Assembly: GCA_005281725.1 (NCBI GenBank) | Contig: SSBO01000007.1 | Location: 812,402-876,401, forward strand | Source: Wuchereria bancrofti | Taxonomy: Eukaryota > Nematoda > Chromadorea > Rhabditida > Onchocercidae | Length of the DNA: 64,000 bases | Direction of reading: 5' to 3' | Shown: one piece after another, positions 1-11,810 of the stretch | How the letters are laid out: each line of letters opens with the position of its first letter | Numbering within the stretch: the first letter of the stretch is position 1 | Program-made: the position numbers and the translations under genes | The notes under the pieces: generated by a model | What the model saw: the letters and a program-made list of their open reading frames with translations, nothing else | Database searches by the model: none | What the model was told of the DNA's origin: nothing

Positions 1-305
1 CGTGGAATAACTTGTTAGTTGATAAGTGAGTCTTTCCTAGCCCGTTGCGCTAAATGACTGAGATTTTTGCATTAATGTACGAAAAATTGTGGATATGACA
101 GTGGGGATGTTTCAGTTCTTTATGATTTTTAGCTTTTTTCCAGATAAAAGTTTATAATTGCTTTAAAATTAATGTATTTAGAATTTGGAATATTCATGGA
201 AAGATGTGTGTTTTGTGGTTTTTGTAACGTTAATGTAGTTGATATATGTTCCATATAATAACCAACCTTTTTCATTTTAATAATTCATTGTCATCGTATC
301 TTTAG
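1..305 (+). other. Left edge, probable intron of the MARCH6 gene
   Basis: This stretch is AT-rich and carries stops in all plus frames. It ends in an acceptor (ATCTTTAG) immediately before the first recognisable MARCH6 exon at 306, so it is most likely the preceding intron. No other feature is visible. Confidence 0.6.
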
Positions 306-3300
306 GGTTGTTTTATTGTCTCGATTTTTCTATGCGCTTTCATATCTCTTGTTTGGTTACGCGAACAAATTATTCATGGTGGTCCACAGGAATGGCTTAA
401 TTTAGAAGATGTTGCTAGAGGAGCGAATGCAGAAAATGCGTTGGATGATAATGTTGATGCCGTGGTAAGTTAAGTGATTTTTTGCTGAATATAGTGTTCC
501 ATTTTCAATGCATGAATTTGTGATTTTCGGTAGATAATTAAGCAATTGAAGAGTTAACTCGGCCACGTTAAATAATAAAATTTTATATCTGCTGAAAAGT
601 TATGGTACGTTTTTAAAAAACTTTCAGGTTGCTGAAGCAAGAGCTGAAATTGCTGGTAACGATATCGAAGAAGGAGAAGTAGAAGAGCGAGGAGATGAAG
701 TGGAACAAGGCCAAGAAGATGTTGCAGTTCAGGATCAAGCAGATAATGATAACTGGAGAGAATGGGAAAGAGTAGCGGATGAATTAACTTGGCAAAGGCT
801 CCTTGGCCTAGATGGATCACTCTTGTTTCTTGAACATGTTTTTTGGGTTATTTCACTGAATACCTTATTTACCGTACTATTCGGTATGTTTTATGCTTAT
901 TATTATTATTATTATTATTATATTGGAACGCTTATTTAAATTATCAAAAGGATGGGAAGACCCGGAACTGGTAAAGATGCCTGCAGTATGTGTTTTTTTT
1001 TTCTTTTATATATATATATATTTCATTTTTATGACATTTCCAGCATTCTTGCCTTATCAGCTTGGTCATTTTTTTCTGAAAACTATTGGATTAGCATCTC
1101 GAATCGCTTATTTTCCGACGCTTACATCTGTGTTGCTCGGATATTTTATTCTTAGTTTAATTGTTCGCTGTCTTCATGTTACAGCGAAAATCTCCAGATT
1201 AGCTCCGTAAGTTGCTCTTAAATATTTCGGAAAAGAGATCCTAGAGGAATTTTTTTAACTCAATTTCTTTTCTTCAGAATGTATCGAATATTGGGAATGT
1301 GTTACCTTGTCCTCAAAGTTTTTCTCCTCGTACTAACCGAAATTGGTTTTTTTCCGATAATATGCGGTTGGTGGTTAGACATCTGCTCTCTGGTATGTTG
1401 TACATAGTTTTTCTTTTTTAACTCATTGGTCTCTACGAAATTACACTTTGTTACCTCTGTGACAGAGAATATGAAATATATGATAATTGGTCAAATGACA
1501 TGCTCGTATTTGTTTCTTATACAAGACAGCATTCCTGGTATTCGTATCTTCTATTTCAGCCTTTATTTGCTTCAAGTCTGTCGCGTCGGATTGCTTCTTT
1601 TATGGTATCTCCAACATCATCCCTTTTTATGCATTGGCTGATTGGTATGGTTTATGTCTTCTATTCGGCTTCTTTTGTGCTGGTTTTGCGCGAAGTGCTT
1701 CGTCCAGGTGTTCTGTGGTTTTTGAGGAATTTAAATGACCCAGAATTCAACCCAATACAAGAGGTATGGTTATACAGTTACTTTTTATGCAGTTAGGGAA
1801 AGTTATTTCTGATGTTATTGCAAATGTAAAAATGCTGCTAAAATTTAAAGAAATCTATTCATTCAGTTTCATTTTATAGTACTTCAGGTATATTTTTTCT
1901 AAATTACAACTTAAATATTTAGATGATTGAACTTCCGGTCATACGACACTTAAGGCGACTTATTGCATCAACATCAATCTTCTTTACAACAATTCTTCTG
2001 CTGATTTATGTTCCACTTTGTTTCATAACGCGCTATATACCATCTGTACTACCATTCAATTTGAGTTTGGCTGCCGAAACTCCTGTCAGCGAGCTGTCAT
2101 TGGAACTACTTGTTTTACAGGTAATTCGATTTATACCTCGAATTTAGCTAGTTGTTTGACGTATTTCCATGTAATGAATTGTAGAACAAATTGCAGGTAG
2201 TACTTCCAGCCCTACTTGAACAGACTCATGCCCGTACGATTTTGAAGACAGTTGTACGCACTTGGTGTTGTATTTTTGGACGACTTCTACAATTAGAACA
2301 TTACTTGTTACCGATGGAGGAAAATGAGAACGGACGCCAGCAACGCGAAGCACCACCAGCCCAGCCAGTTGCTGGATTAGGCTTAGCTGCTCAACACCAA
2401 GCTTTGCTTCTTGTTCGAGAACCGCAGGGATTCCAAGCTTATAATAAACCGTCGCACTTTTCGCTTCGAGTTATTGCTTTGCTCATAGCTCTGTCACTTA
2501 CGTCGATGTTTACCAGCGTTATGTTTTGTGTGATACCAGGTTAGTTTTAATTTCAGGTTACTTTATAGTTTTTACAAAGTGATTTTTAACTCCGACACTG
2601 GCGGAAGATGTTGCGGAGTTGAAGATATAATGCAAGTTTGTAAGGCAACGCCATTTGTGGGAGCAAAACTCGGTGGTTTTAGGCACTTAATTCCTACATA
2701 TGAAGCAGGATGGGTAATTTGGTTAGCTTTATACACCATCTATGCTCCCATATTGTTTCAAGAGGTTGTCAGTGTTCAGAGACTGCAAGAGAGTCGTGTT
2801 ATGCTAAACTGTTGTTAGGGAAATTGATCGAAATGCATACCGTTGAGCAATTAAGTAATTTTTTTCGCTTCCTTTCCTTAGTTATCCCTTAAAACTATTT
2901 AATGACAGTTGTACGAAGTAGAAAATTCAATTCAGAGTTTCTGCAATTTGGATATGACCGGTGAAATTAATTTCAGTGACATTTGGACGTTTCATAGTGC
3001 ACAGAATATCAGGTCATACGAATATCCATGATTTATATACGGTAGCAGCTGGGCTGTACGGTTGCTGGATTCTGCTGAAATTATTTTTCTTAGTTCTCGA
3101 ATATGCTCCTCAAGGGACGTTCTTCTTGTTCTCAGCTTTTCGTAATATGGCACTTACAGCAGTTAAACTCTGTGCTGTATCTGTACCGATTTTAATAGTA
3201 ATTCCACTTCTCGCTGGAATATCTTTTCATCTGGCTGTAATCAGTCCAATACGTATTGCACTACATCAAACATCACTTCTTTTCCCATGGCAGCACTGGG

Positions 3301-4120
3301 CAATGGGTATTCTGCATTGTAAGATATTTTGCGCAGCTGTCATGATGGGACCTAATTGGTGGATGAAGCATGTTTTTGAGCAGGTAATGCTTTCCTTCTT
3401 TTTCTTTTCAACTGGATTTTTCAGAAACCAACTATGTTTTTGCCTTTTAAATTTGATTACATGAGGTTTTCAATTATTTCGTTTTTAATTTAATAAAAGA
3501 ATTTTTTCCTATGACATGCCTGGATTCTTTAGCTGCTTATTTTAGTTATATGCCGATGGCATTCGTGGCTTGAGGGTTCATTATTTATATAAGCAGTTGG
3601 TTGCACCAGTTCTCGCTTGTTTGGCAATTCATCTTTCCGCACCACGTGTCATCTGTTCACTAATTTCTGTGATCATAGATGTTTCAAATGAAGAACAGAT
3701 TATATTTTTGCGTTATTCATATCCAGCTACGCTGCTTTGTGTATTTTGCTTTTATTTCGTTTACTGGCAATGCAGCAAATTTAAGGCTTTGGCGGAGAAA
3801 ATCCGAAATGACAAGTATGCTTCCAAATTTCTAGGAGAATTTTTTCTATCGGTTGAAGTTAAGAGCTCAGTTAGGAAGATGATAAGGGAACAGTTTTTTA
3901 TTGATGTCGAAGTTATCAATATTTAGCTGGATGATATTATAATCCTGATATTAGATGGTAAAATTTATTATAAATAATTCACTGGGTTTATCTTGTTAAG
4001 AAATGAATTAAAATAGTCTTTGTGAATAATTCTTGATGCAATAATTACCAGTGTTGCAGGTATTTGGTAGGAACTCAGTTAGTCAACTATGAAAGAAATC
4101 ACGCGGAATTCAGGCACTAA
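306..4120 (+). CDS. marc-6: E3 ubiquitin ligase MARCH6/TEB4/Doa10, C-terminal part
   Basis: This is the 3' part of the multispanning ER membrane ubiquitin ligase of ER-associated degradation. Exons that close in phase: 306-464, 628-883, 1044-1206, 1278-1392, 1560-1763, 1923-2120, 2197-2539, 2977-3383, 3546-3814, 4060-4120, together 724 residues. Family landmarks in order are ELTWQRLLGLDGSLLFLEHV, ICGWWLDICSL, HWLIGMVYVFYSASF, REVLRPGVLWFLRNLNDPEF, PVSELSLELLVLQ and GPNWWMKHVFEQ. An acidic Glu/Asp-rich linker lies at 640-760. The last exon is only 61 nt and restores the conserved C-terminal element NDKYLVGTQLVNYER; reading through its donor instead gives a false end at 3926. The N-terminal RING-CH domain is outside the window. 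The following gene is convergent. Family assignment is very secure; the symbol follows C. elegans usage. Confidence 0.95.
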
Positions 4121-5076
4121 AAAGACTTCTCAACAATATGGGTACGTGAATGAACTGTTATAAACGTACATGAACGCAACGTTATCGTGATGGTGTGAGC
4201 AAATGAGCTTTACTTTTGGTATATTGTTGTGCAGCATGTTTTTTTTTTTTGGCTTGAATCTTGCCTTTGTACTATGGCAATTTAACTGAATTTTAAGGTT
4301 TTGTATTTGGAAATGACACAACTTTATGTTGTTCAGTTTCTAAATATATATATAAGGATCATAGTTGACAGCGGCAAAATTATCGTAATTTATACAAAAT
4401 TCCTGAACACATATGTCTTTTGATGGACCGGAATTTAATTCGTGGTGCCAATGTTATATATTTCAATTTGTTCTGTACACTTCAAAGCAGTGGTAAATTT
4501 TCTTCTATTGATAACATGGACAAACAAAAGTGAAATCGATGTAAGTAAATTATAGGTCAAAATGTCACCACAGATTTTGCACTATGAATGTAGCATCTAC
4601 GTCCAAACCCCAAGCAGGTTTTTCAGATTCAAGTTTAGGTAACGGATAAAGGGAGAAAGGACCTTAGCGCCTGAGTATTTTAGGATGTGTGATATTGTAA
4701 ACATCGATATATTTCATCTTTTATTAAACAAAATAATAAAATGTAAGTAGAATGCTAAAATGCAATAAAAATGAGCTGAATTCATCAGAACCGCATATTT
4801 CATTAAATTTAAGTAATTGTTTGAGAAATGAATATGTATGATTACAGTCGGATTCCAAGAAATAGAATTACCCAATTTCGAGCCGAGAAAATGCAAAAAC
4901 CTGAGAAAGACATCATTTATTTACTTGGTAGGCTTATCCAATTTCTCGTTGCACTGTGTCTCACGTTCCTTGGGTCATGTGGTCGGATGTATTCAATTTC
5001 TAAGGACCTTCTCATAACCTCCCGAATAAAACTCTACATAATGGGATTTAAAAGGTCGTAAAGCAATGTTAGCGTA
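4121..5076. other. Intergenic, convergent 3' ends of marc-6 and exoc-7
   Basis: About 950 bp of AT-rich sequence between two convergent genes, presumably holding both 3' UTRs. AATAAA-like strings occur (for example near 4728-4738 on the plus strand), but I cannot choose the real polyadenylation sites. The short ORFs here have no protein-like features. Confidence 0.6.
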
Positions 5077-8000
5077 TCATGCTGTGACATCAAAAAGTCT
5101 GTCAATAACCATGTCAAGCGACTCAGGTGTATACTTCAAGTGTTTTTCGGTGGTACCTTTCGATATTGTGGAACGCATCACTCTGAAATAACACATTATC
5201 TGCTTAGTAGCCATTTCAGTGAGTCATACTTATAATATAAAGTCCGTTAGCTACTTTACAACTCGAAGTTTTACAGGAAAGATAAACCCCACTTAATAAA
5301 GACAACGTTTTGATCACAGTCACTATGATTAAAAATGAGATTTTATAAGCTACAGGAAACAAGCAAGACAAAGTTTGCTTTGAGTGATTATACAAGAGCA
5401 AGCTGCGTCTTGTCCATCGTCTGAAGTTTATAAAACATACCGCTCTATTTTAGCATTATTCGATCTTTAGTCCAAGTTGATGAAGTGCACAAATTGGTTT
5501 TATGTAATGTATTATACTGCCACAGAATAAATAAGGATCATGAATTCTTACAAGACTAGGAGCAACTCTTTGCTTAAAGCTTAAATGTATAAAATTGCAG
5601 AGAAATTACCGAGCATAAACTTCTGCATACGGCTCACAAATTAATGATTTTATTTCTGACTTGATAGCATGCGCTAATCTGGCATCAGAAAAACAGTAAT
5701 CTTGCTGCGCATTAATCAATCTTCCCAGTTCAGCATTGAATGTCTATAACGGTTTGATATTATTACTTTTTCTTGAAAAGCTTATATTACAACAAACGAT
5801 TTTTCTAAAAACTAGTCAGTTAGCAATTATACAAGTTAACTACGCCAGCTTTAAGAAAAAACGTAATCGATTCCCAGGACCTAAAGACATAAATGTTGTC
5901 AAGATAAAAAGTCAATGGAATAATTTAAAAGTGATTAGAAAAAAACAGATGACATGATTCTAAAATAAAACAGGAAATTAAAATAAACTAAAAAAACTTC
6001 TCTTTGCAAATAAAATATAAGAGACTGAAATTAATTTTCAAGAATGATCAGATCCCTAATTCAAACAGTATGTTTTCGAAGTCAAACATGTGGAATGATG
6101 GAAATATATATTAAACAATGAAACAAACCACCAATGCATTTTTTAACGTAGTTCTGTCGTCGAAAGTAGACAAATCTACAGTTATGATTGAAACAACGCG
6201 GTTCCAACTGAAATGCTAAAATTTATGTAATAAAATCGATTAAAAATCCTAATACTATTACATGGATCTACCCGATTCTGTTAATCGAAGCTATTTGCAG
6301 TTTTGAACATCGCTCATGGTGTTAATCACTGCAGAACTGATTTTTAACGGCGAAAAATTTTTGCCATAATCACAAATAGATAAATATGCACACAAAGTAC
6401 GAGAGAAATTAAGTAAGAAAATACCTTTGGAGGTATTTTTTACTGTATGCATTGATTTCGGAGCGGTAAAAAGAGCGCACTTGAGAGTTATGCTCACCAA
6501 CTACCGCAAACATTCCATTAGTTTGAAGCGTATTGTGGATATAATTGCTATTGTTTAAGAGAAAAACAGCAGCCAATGTTTCGTCACTATATGTTGCTGC
6601 TTTGTTTTTCAGATTCAAACCCAATGCAGACAGTGCTCGTGCTAGAAATATTTTGGCTCAAAAAATAGGATGGCGGTATAAATGAGTGCAAATGCAAAGG
6701 ATTTTTTAATTTGATTCTTAACAAATTGCTCAAAGAAGTAGTAATTCAAGCCACTGCGTTGAACAGTATTGTTTACTGGACTGCTAAACCTTTTAATTCT
6801 ACAATAACTGATATCTTTTTTGACTTATTATCAACGGCTGATATCTCTTTATTATCTAAAACCTCTACCTTAAATTACTACCATTCGTGAATTAATAAGT
6901 CACTCCTTCATTGTAATATATATGTTATCCTTATTCAGTGAGATATGGGGGTGTTTCTTCCATAATATTATAAAAAAAAAGAAAGAACTCACCGAAAAGA
7001 CGCGGAAAATGAGTCGATGAGTTCCCCTTCGCTCCTGTTGCAATTAACAAATTTGTTACTGTTTGCCGATAATCCATCAAACTATTCAGAAAATTTAGTG
7101 TCTGAAAAAAACAGATATTACTAATAAAAGAAATATTCTTGTCAAATCTAAGGAATTTGATTTGGATTCATAGAAAGCACTCACATTCGATGTAATTTGA
7201 TGTACATTGCCATCCGTGGGCACAAATTTGTTGGAGTCATTTGTTAAATGATCAAAAAAACTATCAAGAGCTTCCTTTGTCTTATCGTTAATCTTTTTCA
7301 CGAAACTTTCATATGGCACATCTTCAACAGCGTTCTGCAAACATCATAAACTATTTCATTTTGCATTATTAGAACTTTGTCAATTCTATTACTTTTTTTA
7401 TGCTGTTTCAAGATTTGATAGAGATAATCAAATAAACGAATAGCAGCATCATCCACAAATAATTTCGCATTATTCCCACAATTGGGATTTTATGGAAAAA
7501 CTGATATGTTACCCCAGGCTCCTATATTTGGATAACTTTAAGGAGAACAAAGATTGGACAGTATAGATCAAAGCAATAGAATACCATATGATGTGATTCA
7601 AACACACTCTTGGCCTCAGCCATGCAGCATAATAAACATTGAAATAGATGTACATTTAACAAAGAGAACCCTGTAGATATCAAATCCTATCATAAAATTT
7701 GGTCTCAACTAGGTTTTCAGAAAACTATCGAATCTTAAATAAAATATATAAAATGGTATTAAAATCGACAAAAGGTAATTAGTTCAGAAAGTTAAATAAC
7801 GGCAAAAAACACACATTTCCAAGAGATAATAACTGCAAGTAATGCGCATTAATATGCCTGAGAAGAGGTAAAAATGGAATTAGAGAGCAATTGATCCCAT
7901 CCATCAGAGAGCTTGCATGTTCCACAACATACAATAACGGTCGACCAAATAATAACTGCTGTACTTTGGCTTCGGCACTCACATCTGCTATCACTTTATT

Positions 8001-10699
8001 TACCAACTCTGCTTCAATCTGCAGTAATACTGAATGAAAATTGTGCTACCTGTGGTCAGAAACTTCTCCAACTATGTTTGCCATAAAATTTGAATACACA
8101 TTTAAGTGATTATATTAAAAGGAAATAACCTCGATAAGCGCAAGCAACGTTCCAAATAAAAGCAAAATATTTTCGACAGCATCGTCTGATGCACGCCATT
8201 CCCATGCTAAATCTAGTAAGTACTGCTATACTCCACTTAATAATTTAAAAGAACGTCACTGTTAAATAAAGTTTTAAATTTTGAGTTCTGAGAAAAATTC
8301 AACCAAATTTCAGTAATTTCTTAAAGCATTAATAACAACTGAAATGAGAACCATATCTTTCAGAAGAACGACCAGTTGCCTTTCGTAAAGCTCTGAAATA
8401 ATGGTCTCAAGTATTACACGAAAATTTTCATCATCTTCTATGAATTTTAAAGAATGAGGAACTGTACTTCGAATGATGGAAGTAAACCGACAATTTCCTT
8501 AATGAATTCAGAATTGTCAAAAGATTGTTAAAATTATAAATATACGATCAATAAATGCAAACTTACTGTCTCAACGATGCTGATTTCGAAGATAACGAAA
8601 TACTGGTTTTATTATTTGAAGAGGATCCCTGTTGACTAGCAGCAGTCAGAGTTCGAAGCATATTATCACATCGAATACTAGCATATGTTTTGATCACAGA
8701 GCCTTCTGGATTATATGTTAATAACCAACGAGCTATTTGAGCACATTGTTCAATATTGCGTAATGTGACCACCCCACGCAATCGAGTACTTATTACTTCT
8801 TAAATTACTTCAATTCAAATCTCAGTTCAAATACTTTTTTCATATTTTTCAAATTTCATGGATGAATATAGTTCTCATTACTAGTAATATAACTAGTGGA
8901 TAAATTAAGATAGCTAGCTGATGAAGAACTTGAATTATCAATCTCTTTTAATAGTGTTCCACTCTACATTAGTATAAGGTATGGTTAGTTAATATATAGT
9001 TAAGAAACAATAATTCGCAGAAATCTGCAGTAATGATGAATTTGAGTTCTATAAAATCATTAAAAATAAAACTACTCCTAAAAAATACTTGATTAGAAAA
9101 ATCCTTTAAAATATTAGCGAATTATTACTAATAATGGACCCTCACTGAACAATCTTCGCAGAACAGCCTTATATTGAATTTAGAAAATTTATTACTAGCC
9201 GTATTCATTATCTAAGGATTCGCTGATAATTGGTGCATCCAACATTACCGAATTTGCAAGTAACATATTCCGAAATTCTTTTTCAAGTGCACAACAACCA
9301 GATTCAAAAGTCAGCCTCTGAAAAGAATATAATGAAATATGTGGGGAGACCAGAAGAAAGATGCAATATTTAAATAAATGAATTAAAACAAATTTTTTAC
9401 CAGGAATAAGTTACTGCGCTTTAAAGTAAGCTTAGTTCCCCTTCATGGTTTAAAATAAGGTAACTGGAAAGAACCTATGTGTCTTTTAATAAGTGGTAAT
9501 ATTCTGGTCATAGTCACGATGCGACCATTTAGTCTACTGCTGGCTTAGTATATGCCAACGACAGCGTATACAAACTTCCCTAATAAAGCTTACGATGCCA
9601 ACTGTCAGTCATTTCGTTTCTTTTGCTAACCAAGCTGTCGCAGCTTCGGGCTACAGATTTTAACAGGCAAATACGTCATGGGTTTTTTCAGCTTTGGATT
9701 CCAAGTCAGATTCGAGAACATTTTAATACTAAATCGATCTTTCCGCAATAATTAGCAACAAAATAAAGAACTGAATCCCCTTAATATAAAGAAGACCTAA
9801 TTAAAAACATTTTTGTGTTGAAATATATGCTGGAAAAAAAAACCATGCTATCGAGCTGATTTTGATATGTTGGATGGGAGGAAAAGAAAGAAATAGCTTC
9901 AGCTAGCTGTTCCATTCTTTCAATGAACTGTTCCCTTTCCACAGATGCATTCCCCTCACGTATTGAACATTCTAATTCTGCAGCGCGACCATAAAACTGC
10001 TGCATTGCATCGACGGTTTTTAATACTTTTCGAATATCTGTGAAAAAAAATTAAACAAAAAAGAAGATAGAATCTACTGAGATTTATTAAATCTATTAAT
10101 CGTCAGGAATACTGGTTTGTTATTGTACCGAATCACGCAGTTCTCTTTCTTCCTTTTCACTCTGAATGTTCTTTTTTTCTCCAATAAGGTAGAGTAAAAC
10201 GTACAAACCAAAATTTCAGAAAAATTAGTAAAGTAACTCACTTGCTTGCTTTTGTCGTAAGAGAGCAGTTTTTTCATACAGTGGAACAACGCTCTGCTCT
10301 AACTGCACTAGCCGATTTCGAAAACTTTCCAGTAGTGCTGTGATCTCATTATTCAAGTTTCTACTCTTCTTCAGATTTTCTTCAAAGGTTTTTAACCATT
10401 CGCTGTCCTAAATCAGGAATTTTTAAGATTTATTACATTAGATATAGTGAAGAGCTAAAAAGCATAAGTAACACGAAACGATCAAATTTAACTAACATTA
10501 ATGGTAAATATAACTGATAACACTAATTTAGCTAACCAGTTCGATTAAACTAATTAATTAACAGACATCACAACAAGATTATCAAGAAAAAGACCATTTT
10601 TCAAGGCTCGATATAAAAACAAATGAGTGAGAAAAATCTCACTTGTTGTAATTTAGCATCAACATTGCGAGCCACATAATCGTCTGAATCTGCGGACAT
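5077..10699 (-). CDS. exoc-7: Exocyst complex component 7 (Exo70)
   Basis: Exo70 is the exocyst subunit that binds PI(4,5)P2 and helps tether secretory vesicles to the plasma membrane. Fifteen exons close in phase (minus strand): 10699-10643, 10407-10242, 10037-9844, 9317-9196, 8961-8882, 8795-8567, 8466-8352, 8222-8130, 8018-7815, 7334-7185, 7101-6993, 6641-6425, 6207-6132, 5743-5610, 5182-5077, giving 683 residues, a normal Exo70 length. Landmarks: an N-terminal coiled region (KTFEENLKKSRNLNNEITAL), ARWLLTYNPEGSVIKTYASI, the conserved GNVHQITSN, VFLLNNSNYIHN, SWNRVVSIITVD, TFNAELGRLINAQ, and the C-terminal HLKYTPESLDMVIDRLF, which matches the basic, membrane-binding end of the family. The weakest junctions are the exon at 8961-8882 and the acceptors at 8795 and 8466. 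The start methionine opens MSADSDDYVARNVDAK. A foreign exon fragment lies in the intron 7335-7814. Confidence 0.92.
7400..7476 (-). pseudogene. Fragment of the TNFAIP8-family exon in an exoc-7 intron
   Basis: These 77 bases match 22397-22474, inside the second coding exon of the TNFAIP8-like gene, with one single-base gap (a run of three T against four) and one C/T substitution. The gap breaks the reading frame, and neither splice site of the source exon is included. Both copies lie in the same orientation. Similarity fades quickly on both sides; only a weak CAATT anchor is shared on the left. It is best described as a partial exon duplication, a pseudogene fragment lying within the intron between the exoc-7 exons ending at 7815 and starting at 7334. 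Confidence 0.85.
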
Positions 10700-11810
10700 C
10701 TAGAGAAGTCTAGAAAAGATTGATCATTTCGACAGTTAATACCATAGCAATTATCTTCTCTCTTTATCGTTCTAAACTTTCTATTCCACCTAATACCATC
10801 ACTGAAATATCCCATAGTAACATCACATTCTTGCTTAATTCCTCTTTAACAACATTCAGTGTAACAATACCAGAGCTCTTCGTTGTCTCGGAAATATTGA
10901 AGAATCAGAGTTAAACTTGAAATTCTCACTCAAATCGATAAGTTTTTTAAATTTCATCGAGTCGAACTAAAAAAACCCATCAAACAGTAACACTCTCACT
11001 TATCCAAAGAATGTTGAAGCATTAATCTGAAATCTTCATTCGAATTGGCAAATTCTTAAAATTTCATCGTATTGATTATTTAAAAGTAACTTAGTGTAGA
11101 ATAAATTCACGAATATTTTCTCAACTGACCACCCGGAAGTAATGTTAAATATTTTCAGGTAAACTTATAAGTGAAAGGTATATGTTAACAATGTTTGGAA
11201 TAGCTCGTTCGTTACTGGTTGACAACGAGTGTGTCACCTCGCAATGAGATGGTAAAGCTAGAGAAATAGTCAATATTGATATATGGAAGTGAATGAGATA
11301 TGCATTACTACTCATTGTTGAGAAGTTCCAAGAGAACTCGGGGAGACACCAGCAGATGTACTGGAAGTCTCGAATGTCGGGAAGACATCACAGTCTTTCC
11401 TTAACACTGAAAGTTGGTGATGAATGTATAACTTATTGGAATGGACTGTTACATAATAAATTTTAGGAACAAAAGAAGTAACACATTATTATAGTTGATT
11501 AATCTCTTTACATATTCAACCAACGGGAAAGAAGGGAGGGTGACAGTTGACACGATTTGTTATGTTAATTGTTACGTACGTGATCACGTTGTATGAGTGA
11601 AACCATTAGTTTATTTCTTTCTTAGCTTCACTATTGCACTTATGATTTCTTTTTTGTTTTTTTAGCTTTTTTTTTCTGAATTGTTTATAAGCATTAAGTA
11701 TCCAATTTTTTGCCTTTTTCTTGAATATCAACGAAGAGATGCATCATTAATGTTTTTGGTCTTTTGACATATTTCAAAGATTGAATAAAATTAAAGTTGT
11801 TACTTCGAAA
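10700..11810. other. Divergent promoter region of exoc-7 and the Tudor gene
   Basis: About 1.1 kb separates the start codons of two divergent genes, so it must hold the 5' ends of both. I see no certain TATA box or repeat. Short ORFs, such as one at 10720-10914, look like chance. A trans-splice acceptor cannot be told apart from an ordinary one here. Confidence 0.5.

Noticed and set aside
3815..3926. Open continuation of the MARCH6 exon to a stop at 3926
   Set aside because: It diverges from the family right after NDKY, whereas splicing from 3814 to 4060 restores the conserved C-terminal element and an in-phase stop at 4120.
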